A stretch of DNA of 64,000 nucleotides from Capronia americana (Eukaryota; Ascomycota; Eurotiomycetes; Chaetothyriales; Herpotrichiellaceae), in contig JADWQD010000003.1 of the NCBI GenBank assembly GCA_016110215.1, forward strand, positions 2,790,001 through 2,854,000, given 5' to 3'. Of the stretch, positions 33,061 to 43,671 are shown piece by piece (position 1 is the first letter of the stretch; each line of letters begins with the position of its first letter). Position numbers and translations under genes: made by a program. A model generated the notes under the pieces. It was not told where the DNA came from, did no database searches, and saw only the letters and a list, made by a program, of their open reading frames with translations.

Positions 33061-34099
33061 TCAGACTTTCCAGGCTCCCCTCCTGCTATTACCTCCTCCG
33101 TTGCCGCTGACCTCTGTCTCTGGGTTTGGGAGATCCTTTGCGATAACGTCTTCCGTTCCGGTGGAACTTGGGAGGCTCGCCTGCCATTCCTCCTTCAAAG
33201 CCGCTCGCATGGCATCAACCAGTATCGACGCGTCATCATAGTCCAAATCCTCACGCATACCACGACCGAAAAGGATCGCTGTCGCTTGACGCCCTGAAGG
33301 TTGCGGATTTCGCGGATACTTCTTCGAGGAGGATGTATGTTTATCGAGAGTCGGGTACTTATAATTCAGGGGCGGCCGAGGAACGATGTGGAAATGTACA
33401 TGAGGCACAACCTGTGCAGCTCCCGGCCCTGGAAGACGTAAAAGGTTTGATTAGACCGAAGGAGGGCCAAGGGGGATCGGTCGGCAAAGTAATTGAGCAG
33501 GACCTTGTCATTAGGTACAAGAAGCAAGTGGACTCACCGTTGTTCTGGACAACATTGTAATCGGCGTCTTCGTGTGGTATATCGGGCAATACAGCCTTGA
33601 GCACGGACCTGGCCAGAATTGGGAGGACTCGCCCAATCTGTGGATGAGTAAGTGCATGTTTCCGTACCATGATCTGGAATGGAAAGAAGCATGTGGAATC
33701 GCCATCCCGGCTTGAAGTGCCGTGAATCCGTCCATGGCGATGCTCCAGCTAAGAAACAGAGCAAGCAGGTGAGCTCAACCATACCTCGGCGCCCTCGTCA
33801 GGACTTAGATCTCCAATCTTGACACGGTGCTTCCGTGGCGCCACAAGTACATGCCCTCTTGTCAGTGGCATGATGTCCAAAAATGCAACCACATGCTCGC
33901 TGGAGTAGAGCACGAATGACGGCGGGTCTAGCTTTTCGGGATCGAGCTTCGACGCTGCCTCGTCCGGCGACGATACCGGTGAGACTGACGAGTACGTCCC
34001 CGTGATTGCGCAAAAGGGACACGAAGGAGAGAAGGCCCGGTCTGATGGCGAAGACGATTTGGAACTGGTTTCGCGGACAAGTCGTGGCAAGTCGGACAT
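33061..34099 (-). CDS. HIT-family (histidine triad) nucleotide-binding protein
   Basis: Three exons (34099-33785, 33637-33538, 33428-33061) give 260 aa; donors GTATGG and GTGAGT, acceptors CACAG and TCCAG. The HIT domain spans about residues 25-165: CPFCAITG, FVLYSSEHVVAFLDIMPLTR, HVLVAPRKH, then VVQNNGPGAAQVVP and the catalytic triad motif H148-V-H-F-H152. HIT enzymes hydrolyse adenylylated or dinucleotide substrates via the middle histidine. The C-terminal ~95 residues (PPLNYKYPTLDKH onward) form a fungal-specific extension ending in a Gly/Asn-rich tail. It is divergent from TRM11. Whether it is an Hnt1-like AMP-lysine hydrolase or another branch cannot be settled here. Confidence 0.88.
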
Positions 34100-34736
34100 A
34101 TTGCGGAGGTTATAAGAGGGAGACGATGGTAAGCGTACAAATGATTCTATACGAGACAGGGCTCTATGGCGAACGTATATCTATAGGAGGCGTAAAGAGA
34201 TAATTTGCTGGGAGGAGAAGACAAATAGACGCAAGGCGTTGGTTGATCGGAGTTATTTAGCAGTGATGAAATCGAAAGGCTGATTGATATGCCAAGTGTG
34301 GCACCTCTACTGTCCATTTCGTCTAGGCGCCAGGCGCGCCTAAAGCGACGCCCCAGGAGCCTCGCTCCATCTCGGGCGGCAACAGTGGTTGCACCTGGAC
34401 TCTGCCTTGGATGGCCATCTGGGTCTGCTGAGTCCAAACATGTGCGCTTAATCCATTATTCTTCGGGGACAAGAGCAGTGATTGGGAAATCCTCTGCCGG
34501 GTTGTTATGCACTGGTGATGAATGCCGCCAAGAGACCGCTGAACCGCCGAGCTTCAGCCTGAGAATCTGTCGAGAATTCTGCCTCGTCGCCCTCCCACCA
34601 TAAACGAAGCTAGAAAAGTGTATGCGTGACTCAGACATCCATTTATCGACTTGGGGATCGTTCAGCTGCCACCACGACCAAGGCAGATTTCCTCGGTTCC
34701 CGCAGATGGCGCAGCTTCTCCATCCACGCCTGAACA
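34100..34736. promoter_or_regulatory. Divergent promoter region: HIT protein / TRM11
   Basis: 637 bp between divergent start codons. No internal gene or distinct motif is supported. Confidence 0.4.
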
Positions 34737-36299
34737 ATGCATTCTTTGATACGCTTCGCTCAGACGCACGAAAGTTTTCGACGCCCTGAGATCGAGGCAC
34801 TTTCGACTCTTGCGGATCTGCCCTGCGAGATCGTCTCTTACGATGAAGATTCTCCTTTCTGTGTAGTAAGGTTTCCGAGTCTTTTTCCGCACGAAGAAAG
34901 CGAGAACAAGTCGGAACCCGGCGCGGCACACAACCCAGCGTGTGACGAGAGAATACGAGAGTTTGGGAGGCGCTCTATTCTCTCGAAATGCATTTATGAG
35001 ATATGGGGCCAAGGACGGGATTATGACGAGCTTCACGCGGATGTCAGGCGGAGGAGTCAACATCTATGGGGTGCCTTCCGGCAGCAGTCGTTCAAATTTT
35101 CCGTTGACTGTTTTGGGAGCACGAGGGATGTGGATCAACAGAGAGACATCATCAACTCGTTTCGATATCTCGACTTGAGGGGTAAGATCAAGATGAAGGG
35201 ACCGGAGGCCGAGTTTGCGGTATTGGAAGAATGGCTTCCCTTGCCGCTGCAGGGCGAGACAAATCCTACCGGTGGACACCTTGAATTGGCTGTGAATGAT
35301 GTTGCGGAGACAAGCCTGAGGAGAGTTTTTCTAGCTCGCAAGATTGGCGATTCCTGTCGCTGGCTGAGGGAGAAACACGACCTGAAGAAGCGACCGTACA
35401 TTTCAACCACATCCATGGATGCAGAGCTGGCCTTGGTGACTGCGAACATGGCTCTGGCGAATCCTGGAAAGATCTTCCTAGATCCATTCGTCGGCACGGG
35501 AGGATTCATGGTAGCCGCAGCGGAACTTGGGGCCGTGGTTCTAGGATCGGATATCGACGGCCGAAGTTTTCGAGGGAAAGGTTCTGGTCTGGATAAAGGA
35601 GTGGGAGCCAATCTGCAGAGATACAGTCTGACACATCTGTTTGGCGACTGCCTGACTTCAGACTTGACAAATACACCGTTCCGGACCTTCAGAACTGCAT
35701 CTGGGTCAGGGGACGGGAGATGGCTGGATGGAATCATCTCTGACCCTCCCTATGGCGTCCGTGAAGGTCTGAAGGTGCTTGGGACAAAATTCAGACCGAG
35801 CCGATCGCCAGGCACGGACTCTAACGGCCTGGTTCCCAGTCCTGTAAAGAGCAACAGTCCATCGATCCCGACATTGATTGACGGCGTGCCTGCCCATACG
35901 TTGCCCGGGTACATCGCGCCTAAGAAACCATACTCCTTCACACGAATGCTTGACGACATTCTAGATTTTGCGGCGAGCACATTGGTGGATGGCGGTCGCC
36001 TCGCGTTCTGGATGCCCAGTGCGAACGAGAACGAATTCGGCGAGGAGGAAACAACGGTCATACCCATGCATCCGCGACTTGAGTTGAAGCACGAGTGCGT
36101 CCAGAGGTTCAATAAATGGAGTCGGAGGTTGCTCGTGTATGAAAGACTGCCAGGGACGCGGGAGTCTGGGATAGACATAGGCTTGTCAATTGGCCTGGGG
36201 GAACTGACGGTACCCAGCGCAGGTCGCACGGCCGATGAACTGAATCCGTTCCGAAAGAGATATTTTCAGTCGTCTGGACGAGATAGAAATGGTAGCTAG
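34737..36299 (+). CDS. trm11: tRNA (guanine-N2) methyltransferase catalytic subunit Trm11
   Basis: A single exon of 520 aa. The N-terminal part (MHSLIRFAQTHESFRRPEIE) matches the Trm11 start and leads into a THUMP-containing region. The Rossmann-fold methyltransferase core has the S-adenosylmethionine motif DPFVGTGGFMVAA, GSDIDGR, and the catalytic SDPPYGVREG (about residues 335-344). Trm11 with Trm112 makes N2-methylguanosine at position 10 of cytosolic tRNAs. A short insert (RPSRSPGTDSNGLVPSP) follows the DPPY motif. Its last ~30 residues are poorly conserved. The stop lies 103 bp from the convergent GIR2-like gene. Confidence 0.93.
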   Translation: MHSLIRFAQTHESFRRPEIEALSTLADLPCEIVSYDEDSPFCVVRFPSLFPHEESENKSEPGAAHNPACDERIREFGRRSILSKCIYEIWGQGRDYDELHADVRRRSQHLWGAFRQQSFKFSVDCFGSTRDVDQQRDIINSFRYLDLRGKIKMKGPEAEFAVLEEWLPLPLQGETNPTGGHLELAVNDVAETSLRRVFLARKIGDSCRWLREKHDLKKRPYISTTSMDAELALVTANMALANPGKIFLDPFVGTGGFMVAAAELGAVVLGSDIDGRSFRGKGSGLDKGVGANLQRYSLTHLFGDCLTSDLTNTPFRTFRTASGSGDGRWLDGIISDPPYGVREGLKVLGTKFRPSRSPGTDSNGLVPSPVKSNSPSIPTLIDGVPAHTLPGYIAPKKPYSFTRMLDDILDFAASTLVDGGRLAFWMPSANENEFGEEETTVIPMHPRLELKHECVQRFNKWSRRLLVYERLPGTRESGIDIGLSIGLGELTVPSAGRTADELNPFRKRYFQSSGRDRNGS

Positions 36300-36402
36300 C
36301 ATTGGCCAGCCGCGTCCATCGCTCAGTCGTCTCATAGGAGAATGGTTGTCGGCGACAGCGCTCAGCAATACTCCGTCCCCTCGCCTCCCTCGACTGAAGT
36401 GC

Positions 36403-37157
36403 CTAACCGTCGACTTTGAGCTTTTCCACCGCCGCGACAGCATCCTCGCCGTCAATGTCCTCCTCGTCACCCTTGCCCACCAATCCTCTCTCCCAAAGCT
36501 GCTTCCCTGTCAGCTTCTTCTCCTCCACCTTCCCGCCTCTCTTTTTCTTCTCCTCGGACTCCTCCTCTTCCCTCGCTCTGCGCTCCTTCTCTTCCATCTC
36601 CCGGCGGAACTTCTCCCTCCACTCCAGAAACCGCTCCCTGTTCACCAGTGTCCCGTGGAACTTGCGATTTTCTTCCTCTTCCTTCTCCCGGACCAAGATT
36701 TCGCGAGCCTCCTGCGCCTGCCGTATTCGGTCGGAGATCAACACCTCCGCCACTTCCTTCAGCGTGGTGACTAGGGTGAACACCATGGCCATGCCGAGGT
36801 TGTCTTCTATCGTCGGTTGGAGGGCATCGAGGAGTTGCGCCTTGTCCTCCCCGATGTCCAACTGTGGATGTCTCGAGGCGTTAGGCGGGGAGCTGATGTC
36901 CAAGTGCGGACCGACGTCGGGGTACGCGTCCGGGTAAGTGACACTGAGCCAGAGAACTGGCGGCTCGGTGTCCTCGTCATGTCCGTCGTCGGGGATGTCG
37001 AGCGTTATGGATATTCGGTATGCATTATCCGAGAGGTCTGCGGGACTGACGTGTCAGCCGTTTCGTTCAGATACCACGAGGGATCCGCACCTGTAATTTC
37101 ATCTGGGAAGATGGAGTCGAGGACCTCGCGCTCTTCTTTCTGCTCGTCGATGCCCAT
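36403..37157 (-). CDS. gir2: RWD-domain protein, Gir2/RWDD1-like (DRG family regulator)
   Basis: Two exons (37157-37091 and 37037-36403) with a 53-bp intron (GTGCGG to CCGCAG, phase 1) give 233 aa. The RWD domain covers about residues 5-125: QKEEREVLDSIFPDEI, YRISITLDIPDD, PPVLWLSVTYPDAYPDVGP and IEDNLGMAMVFTLVTTLK. A long charged coiled coil follows (about 135-195, EKEEEENRKFHG and RREMEEKERRAREEEE), then LTGKQLWERG, a block conserved in Gir2/RWDD1. Gir2 binds the GTPase Rbg2 and Gcn1 on ribosomes and modulates the Gcn2 response. The ATG choice (MGIDEQKEE) matches the family start. Located between TRM11 and MPP10. Confidence 0.9.
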
Positions 37158-37386
37158 GTTGAATACCTTGAGCGCTGGCCTCGAAGAAGCCGCGACCGCA
37201 CATGGCAACACACGAGCAAATGCTGTTGCGGGGCCGTGAAGTTGCAGATGAATTGTGGCGGGATGTGCCGAACATGAGCCGAAGCCACTGAGGTGCGGAT
37301 GGAATCATCTTGAAGTACGAGGTACTCGACTGTGGACATTGGAGTGTGATGATTGAGCGATCAGTACATAATTGCAGGCTGGTCAA

Positions 37387-39567
37387 CTACAGCTTATATG
37401 CACCGCCGGCTACCACGCCAGCGCTGGCAGCTCTTTTGTCTTTCTTCCCATCCAAGGCCTGCAGCTCGCCCTTCTTGCCCACAACCTTGACATTGCCCTT
37501 GCGCAGGTCAGACAGGATATCCGACTTCTCTTGTTCCTTGGTCTTAGGCTTCGACTTCTTGGATGCCGCATTGCCAGCGCTGTGAGCTGGGCCCGCTCCT
37601 GAGCCGCTACCTTGCGCCTTCTTCATGCGCTCTTTCTCTCTCCTTCTCCGGCGAAGTTTGTCTTCCCGCGTCATCTCTTCTTTGCTCACACTCGCACCGC
37701 TTTTGCGGACGACCACATGACCATTTCTCTTCTCCTCGCCCGGCCGATACACTTCTTGCGGTGCAAGCATGCTTTCATCAGCATTGACGCCAGCCCCAAT
37801 AGGCCTCGCATCCTCCATGCTGATGGTGGGCTTGTCTTCCACCGCCTTGATCTCCGCTTCCGCCCGCTTAGGCTTGAAGTGCAGATTACTGAGGAGGTCT
37901 AGTTGACCTGATACTTCCTTCCACAACCTTGAGATTTCTTCGTGCTGCTTCTTGGTCGCGGCCGATCGTTTGTCAACATAGCCAGGATCAGTTGCTTTCA
38001 GGTGCTCTTGCTCGTAAATTCCCGCGAGACTGGACTGAGGCTTCGTGTCATCTAAGTCTATGCGGCCCCGGCGAGCCTCACTCGTCCCACTAGCGGCGTC
38101 TGGTCGACGGCGAATAACTTCGTCAAACTCCCGAGCCAGGATACGTCTCTTGATCAACTGCTCAATCTCTTCCGAGACCTCAGCAGTAATCACGGGCACG
38201 GGTTTACCGACTCGTTCGAACTCCATATCTTCTTCGATCAAGGAGTTCAGAGGTCGATCAGCCCCACGTGCCTCGCCTGAAAGTGTCCAGTCTCTCTTTG
38301 CCACGCTGGCAGCCTCAAGGCGGCGGATCTCGGCGGCAATTGCAGCACGCTGCTTCTCATGCGTGGACATGTTTCTCCCCGATGGCCTCGCATCGTCCAC
38401 ATCAGAGCCAGACTCGGGACCTGAGTCCTCCTCGTCTGACTCGAGCAGGTCACGTCGGACATCGGCCATTGCTCGTTGAAGACTGTTTTCAGCGTCATCG
38501 TCTTCCGCCTGCGGTTGAGGTTTGGGCTGTGTTTTCGGCAGTGCCCGCATTCGCTTTGTCTTTGACTGCTTCTTTGGTGGAGGAGCAAAGAAGTCGGCGT
38601 ATCGAATGTCGTTCGTATTATCGAGACCGAGCAAACCTTCATCTAGGGCGCTGTCTTCCTGGCCCAACATGTCGTCGTCGCTGTCGTCCGCATTCAGGTC
38701 TGCGTTTCCAAAAGTCGGCCCATCCTCCTCGTCCGACGTTTCTTCATCTGCAGCCATCTCCCCGTTGCTCTTCTCACCAGCATTGACCTTCGTCGTGTGG
38801 AAAGGCATGGTTAAAGGATCTGCATCCCAATCGATATCATCCTCATCGCTTGGATTATCATCCTCGCCACGGGCATCTTGTTGTTCAAGAAACTGAGTTT
38901 GTCTGTTGAAATCATCGATGGAGAAGAAGCCATCGTTAAGGTGGTTGGGGTCTTGGACGTATGTCTCAGGTTCTTCGTGGTCCGACTCGGATGCATCAGA
39001 ATCATCCTCCTCGATGTCTTCTACGCCTTCAAGATCTTGGCTGTCCCCGCGAGCGCCATCTTCGCCAAAGGCATCATCAGTGCCATCTTCCAGGTCACTG
39101 TCCTCTGGATCATCAATTTCTTCCTCCAAGGCGCTCGCGGTATCATCCTCCCATTCGCTCGAAGCAACGTGCGTGTCTATATCCGTCTGGTGTCGAGCTC
39201 TCTGAGTAGCGATATCCCTTTCTATTTCCGCGCATGTAGCATCTAGGATTCTTCTCGCTTGCTCCCACACTTGTTTGACTCCAAGACCGTGTGTGTAGAC
39301 CTGGCGCATTTGCAGAACTTCCTCCTCCTGCCCAACATCGCCTCTCTTTCTCTTCTTCCTGTTCTCATCCCGTCTCGACCTCTGAGCAATAGCGACATTG
39401 GTGGCCAGCGGGTCAAGTATGGATTTAAGGTAGGCTAAACTGTCGAAGTGTAGGGATGGTGGAGGTTGTAGAAAGGCTTCGGCGGACGTTGATAGAGCGG
39501 TCAAAAGGCCACTCGATTCTGCCATCGCTACATCTACAGCGGAGAATTCAGATGGTGCATGTGGCAT
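37387..39567 (-). CDS. mpp10: U3 small nucleolar ribonucleoprotein protein Mpp10
   Basis: A single exon of 726 aa from the ATG at 39567 (context ACGATGC). The frame is open further upstream but has no ATG there. An alternative start is the ATG at 39525. The central part is strongly acidic, with many Asp/Glu/Ser runs and short conserved blocks (YADFFAPPPKK, GFFSIDDFN, IDWDADPLT). The C-terminal third carries the Mpp10 core: LNSLIEEDMEFERVGKPVPV, LIKRRILAREFDEVIRR, SLAGIYEQEHLK and the Lys/Arg-rich MTREDKLRRRRREKERMKK. Mpp10 joins Imp3 and Imp4 in the small-subunit processome and is needed for 18S rRNA cleavage in the nucleolus. A telobox-like TTAGGGTTT lies just upstream. Confidence 0.93.
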   Translation of the reverse strand: MPHAPSEFSAVDVAMAESSGLLTALSTSAEAFLQPPPSLHFDSLAYLKSILDPLATNVAIAQRSRRDENRKKRKRGDVGQEEEVLQMRQVYTHGLGVKQVWEQARRILDATCAEIERDIATQRARHQTDIDTHVASSEWEDDTASALEEEIDDPEDSDLEDGTDDAFGEDGARGDSQDLEGVEDIEEDDSDASESDHEEPETYVQDPNHLNDGFFSIDDFNRQTQFLEQQDARGEDDNPSDEDDIDWDADPLTMPFHTTKVNAGEKSNGEMAADEETSDEEDGPTFGNADLNADDSDDDMLGQEDSALDEGLLGLDNTNDIRYADFFAPPPKKQSKTKRMRALPKTQPKPQPQAEDDDAENSLQRAMADVRRDLLESDEEDSGPESGSDVDDARPSGRNMSTHEKQRAAIAAEIRRLEAASVAKRDWTLSGEARGADRPLNSLIEEDMEFERVGKPVPVITAEVSEEIEQLIKRRILAREFDEVIRRRPDAASGTSEARRGRIDLDDTKPQSSLAGIYEQEHLKATDPGYVDKRSAATKKQHEEISRLWKEVSGQLDLLSNLHFKPKRAEAEIKAVEDKPTISMEDARPIGAGVNADESMLAPQEVYRPGEEKRNGHVVVRKSGASVSKEEMTREDKLRRRRREKERMKKAQGSGSGAGPAHSAGNAASKKSKPKTKEQEKSDILSDLRKGNVKVVGKKGELQALDGKKDKRAASAGVVAGGAYKL

Positions 39568-40516
39568 CGTCGACGCTGGAGCGCTTAGACTGTTGGTGGC
39601 TGTAATAGTTTCGGGCGCCGCAACATTGGAGAAACGTTTTTTTTTTTCTGCAGCAACCTGACAGTGAAAACGAGGCAACCTGCGGTTAGGGTTTAGCGTG
39701 CATGTGCGCTAAAACAAAATGTGGGTGGGCTCGAGGGTGGCCACCAAGCAGTCTCCAGGCACTCGCAGGAGACCTTAGCTAGTGAAGAACGAGTGGAGAC
39801 GGAATTTGCCCGAATTTTGCAGAGCAAACCCTTCAGGTGAATGAATATCACTGGCTGATGTGGGCAATGACCTCGCCTTACCAGGAGACTAATTGGTTGG
39901 CAGCTGCAACTCATCTCGAGATGCATTGCTGGGCCAACCTTTAAGGGTCCAGGCCCTCGTACGAGCTTGCGAGGTACATGTTGACGGAGTAGCCCGAGAC
40001 AGGAACAACAAAAGTTGGGATAAACCTTGTTAATCTTCCTCCACCACATTACGTCTACCAGCCATCTCAAGCATAACTACTTGTACATTGCGAGATTGGG
40101 AGTGGGTTTCAGCACCCGACGGGACACAAAGACGGGTGCGGAGGAATCTATGTACTATGTAGAATCTCACATGGCCTGCCCTGTGCCCCGTACGGGCAGC
40201 ATAAAATATTGCATTGGAGCTCTCCAATGCTACATGTCCATAAGAATCGAGATGAGGGGCGCCTGGAGTGGCACAGTGGGTGGGTGGAGTCGTCGACTAG
40301 TCCCGGGCTGAGTAACATTGGGCTCGAGGAACGTCCTGCTGAAGAAAAGTTATGAGCGGACTTGCGCTTCACAGGCACCTGTGCGCCAACATAGTAGATA
40401 AGATCTACTGGGTCTCCCGTCCCCCGGCACGCCCGCACCACCTCTACTTCTGTAAGATTCCTGCACCAGTCAGCTGTAAATCATCGACTGCAACTTGGAG
40501 ATTCTTGGATGCGAGG
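39568..40516. promoter_or_regulatory. Divergent promoter region: MPP10 / SPX-Vtc5-like
   Basis: 949 bp between divergent start codons. It holds a ten-T run near 39640 and a telobox-type TTAGGGTTT at 39686-39694. The reading frame of the SPX gene extends upstream to an ATG at 40352, but that part is not SPX-like. Confidence 0.45.
39686..39694 (+). promoter_or_regulatory. Telobox-like motif TTAGGGTTT upstream of MPP10
   Basis: The nonamer (AAACCCTAA on the gene strand) lies 119 bp upstream of the MPP10 ATG. In other eukaryotes TTAGGG-type boxes bound by Tbf1-like proteins mark snoRNA and ribosome-biogenesis genes. Its role here is inferred. Confidence 0.4.
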
Positions 40517-42712
40517 ATGAAGTTTGGCGAGACCTTTGCCCAAAGGTCAGTTCCGGAATGGGGCGCATTCAATCTCAATTACAACGCGATCAAGGATGTC
40601 ATCAAACGGCACACCTCCAACAACCTGAATCATGGCGGCCCCGTCAACATCCCCCAGCAAGGAAAGAGCCGCTGGGAAGACTCGGACCAAGCGCTTTTCG
40701 AGATTCTCAACAATCAGTATGACAACATCAGTCTCTTCTTGGGAATGAAGCGGGGCGAAATCGACAGGCGACTCAATGCCCTCAAGAGACAGATCAGCTC
40801 TCTCCGAACATATGCCGACGAGAGAGCTCTCGAGGGCGATGTCGTGGCATCCATGCATGGACGCAAATATCGAAAACTGTCCAGAGAGATGGAGGAGCTG
40901 GGAGACCTCATTCAAAAGGTAGCTCGGTTTGCCTCAGCTCAGAAAATCGCCTTTCGGAAGCTTCTTAAGAAGTATACCAAGTGGACGGGTTCTACCTCAT
41001 TGCAAACCCGCATGGATGTCGAATTATTCTCGTCCAGCCAGCTCAGGACAGATTACTCCGACTACTTACAAGAATTGGCCGAACTGCGGACTCTACTCAC
41101 CGCAGAGCTGGCCGTGCCGGTGCTGAGAAGGCAGCAGGTTGAGCGATTGGCCAGACAGCAACAGCAGGACGGCATTTCCACCACGAGCACCAGGTCGCTG
41201 ATCTCTCAGATCAACGACTCCATCAAAGCAGCGCCTTCAGCCTTTGATGCTGCTATTATGACAGTGCCATATGGTGAGGCTGCTGGCAGTGCCATGTACT
41301 GGATCCATCCAGATAATCTCGATGAAGCACGCGCCCTCCTTCACAGGAACATGAAGAGAGTGGGTCCATCCTCTTCCTCGCCATCACGGGCAGCATCACA
41401 AGAATCCCTCCTGTCGGCCAACGGTGTATCTGCGCCACTTTCAACTCATCCCAGTACTCATATGGCTGTTTTCGACAATGCGCAGAGATTTGTTGCGGAC
41501 AAAAGCTCCGCTAGGCCGTCGAAAATAGCCGTGAGCGCTCACTGGACCTGCAACAGGAGCGCAGCGGTTACGCTTGCCGGACTTGCCCCGAGCTCATCAG
41601 GTGAACGAACCATCCTACTTGACCTCGAAGACCTCCCCATCGCCTTAAATCGAGAGTCGAGCCTCAAGAAAGAATCAAAAGCGACCGCCGCGGTTCACCA
41701 ATATCTGATCGAACACAGAGACGTCAAGCCGTTGGCTCAAGTCCAAGCAAATCGTACCCGCTACGTTGGACTGACTAACACCGCCGATGTCGCAACTTGG
41801 GCGGCTCTCGATACTTCAATCATGGTTGGTGCTGTGGATACGCAACAGCTTGGTAACCTACAACGGTCTTGTCAAGGCGGGGAAGCTTTCCCGTACACCG
41901 TGTTGCATATCCGTTGGGAGTTTGCTCGGATGCCTGCTGTTGTCCGTGCATTCGATGAGTCGCACTTGGCGTACAGAGTCCACGACTTCACGATTGAAGA
42001 TATGGCCATTCGTACAGTTCAAAAGGATCTTCCTCGTCCGTCATGGCAACATCTTCTGGGCTTTGATATCACGAAACTCCCTCTTCCCCATGCTCCCAGC
42101 TTCAATCGACTCAAAACCACGAGTCGGATGAGAACTAATACAAGCGATATCAGCGGAACGTCCTCAGGCCCATCCTCAAGCGAGGGCCCGACAGACAGTG
42201 TCTTCTCTACAGGCACCCACGGAAATTCTTCTGTAACATCCGAAGAAACCCGGGGTCTTGCACTCAGCTCCCCGGAGGGATCGAGAAACCCATCTGATCA
42301 GAAGGCACCAAAGAAGCGGGCACGAATTGTGGTTCCGGAACGAGAACCGAGGTTCAGATACTGGAATGAATTCGACGACGGCGATTCAGACGTCAACCCT
42401 CAGGATTCGTATGCCATCTACGTTGACCCGAACGAGCCTACTTTCCCAGCGCTTTCCGAAGCATGGGAACATGTCAAGTCATCATGGCCGTTGAAATTGA
42501 TCACTGCACACAAGGCATCCCCGGATGAACGGACGCCGTTGCTGTATGAGGAAGATGCCGCTTCTATTGAGTCATCGGACTCTGATTCTTTTGTTGAGGC
42601 GCAGCAGCACCAGCTGCGCCAGGGCTTGGTCTGGGGTCTGGTTGGCGGAGTGGCCATTAGTTTTCTCATCGCCGTTGCAGTTTTGGCCTTTTGCATTTTT
42701 AGCCTGACTTAG
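40517..42712 (+). CDS. SPX-domain vacuolar membrane protein, Vtc5-like
   Basis: A single exon of 731 aa. The start MKFGETFAQRSVPEWGAFNL is the canonical SPX opening; an upstream in-frame ATG (40352) would precede it with unrelated residues and is rejected. SPX (about 1-165) includes LNYNAIKDVIKRH and KIAFRKLLKKYTKW with the Lys cluster that senses inositol pyrophosphates. A degenerate VTC-like middle domain (about 375-560: RYVGLTNTADVATW, FPYTVLHIRWEF) lacks an obvious polyphosphate polymerase signature. One C-terminal hydrophobic helix (GLVWGLVGGVAISFL) ends the protein. Before it lies ERTPLL (E671-L676), an acidic dileucine motif. In yeast, Vtc5 stimulates polyphosphate synthesis on the vacuole membrane and reaches it by AP-3. 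Next in line is a CLC gene. Confidence 0.82.
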   Translation: MKFGETFAQRSVPEWGAFNLNYNAIKDVIKRHTSNNLNHGGPVNIPQQGKSRWEDSDQALFEILNNQYDNISLFLGMKRGEIDRRLNALKRQISSLRTYADERALEGDVVASMHGRKYRKLSREMEELGDLIQKVARFASAQKIAFRKLLKKYTKWTGSTSLQTRMDVELFSSSQLRTDYSDYLQELAELRTLLTAELAVPVLRRQQVERLARQQQQDGISTTSTRSLISQINDSIKAAPSAFDAAIMTVPYGEAAGSAMYWIHPDNLDEARALLHRNMKRVGPSSSSPSRAASQESLLSANGVSAPLSTHPSTHMAVFDNAQRFVADKSSARPSKIAVSAHWTCNRSAAVTLAGLAPSSSGERTILLDLEDLPIALNRESSLKKESKATAAVHQYLIEHRDVKPLAQVQANRTRYVGLTNTADVATWAALDTSIMVGAVDTQQLGNLQRSCQGGEAFPYTVLHIRWEFARMPAVVRAFDESHLAYRVHDFTIEDMAIRTVQKDLPRPSWQHLLGFDITKLPLPHAPSFNRLKTTSRMRTNTSDISGTSSGPSSSEGPTDSVFSTGTHGNSSVTSEETRGLALSSPEGSRNPSDQKAPKKRARIVVPEREPRFRYWNEFDDGDSDVNPQDSYAIYVDPNEPTFPALSEAWEHVKSSWPLKLITAHKASPDERTPLLYEEDAASIESSDSDSFVEAQQHQLRQGLVWGLVGGVAISFLIAVAVLAFCIFSLT
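42527..42544 (+). other. Acidic dileucine motif ERTPLL in the Vtc5-like protein
   Basis: Coding positions for residues E671-L676, preceded by Asp (PDERTPLL) and just ahead of the single membrane helix. It fits [DE]xxxL[LI]. AP-3 use is an inference from the motif. Confidence 0.6.
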
Positions 42713-43671
42713 GACTGTATTTAATCGGACTCAGCGGGTACATGGGTATTATCACGACTGGCACGATGTGTATAACTATGATGACCCTGGCATACAGCGT
42801 CCTATAGACTGAAAGAAGATCGTGCTTGACTCCATTGTCGAAGCCGGTTTTCTGCGGGTTGGCGTTGGAATCGGCGATTTTCTAGCCGGGAGGACGGAAC
42901 ACCGTGATAGAAGCACACGACTGCCTGTACCCGATCAGCGAGTCAACTAAAGAGCCTAATTATCGCACTACGAAACAGTTTCTTTCAACTACAAATGGCC
43001 GGAACTTCGTTCCTGCTTCGTGAAGCACCGCTTTCCCTTTCCCTGCTTTCATGCCAGCCACCGAGCCGCTGGCCTCCTTTTGGTGGTGATGGTGCGGGGA
43101 ATCGCGGCGGTGATACGAGTTACTAGGAGACAAGACGATGTCCGAGGTGGAGCGTATGTCTGCGCATCGAGGATCATGGCCTCTCCAACGTGAAGTTGAG
43201 CACTGAAATCAACCGGCCACTTCGCGCGGAGGTACTGCGCCTTCCGGCCAAGAGAAGGGCCCGCTGTGTAGATCTGCCCCTCCATATCAGCCACTTGTTT
43301 GCAGCCACAATTACTTAGCGATTGAGGCGTCCTTATCTTCCTGGGTCTGTTATCTTGTGGCGTCTTTCTCGCACCAGATACGCGGTATCAAGGGAGCAGT
43401 CTTATCAGTGCATTGGAATCTCGAGTTCAACTTCTTAGTGGTAGAGTCCGATCTGAAGTTCCCCGGAGATGCAGATCTCTCTGAAATTGCGCATGGCAGA
43501 GCCATCCAAGAGTTATCGGTGTTTCTTAATGACGATGCCAGTCAGGAGGGGAGATCGTGGAGGGCCCAAAACTTCAACCATGTGAGGTTCTAATAGTCTA
43601 GAGATCGATTGACATGTCTTTCTTTGAAGTCACCGCGTCGCTCCACCTTCACTCTACCTCTGATAACAGAC
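42713..43671. promoter_or_regulatory. Upstream region of the CLC gene
   Basis: 959 bp between two same-strand genes. No supported coding frame, RNA gene or repeat. Confidence 0.4.

Noticed and set aside
39568..39678. In-frame extension of MPP10 upstream of 39567
   Set aside because: It has no ATG, only a TTG, which fungal nuclear genes rarely use.
40352..40516. Upstream in-frame ATG of the Vtc5-like gene
   Set aside because: The extension is not SPX-like, while MKFGE at 40517 is the canonical SPX start with an A at -3.
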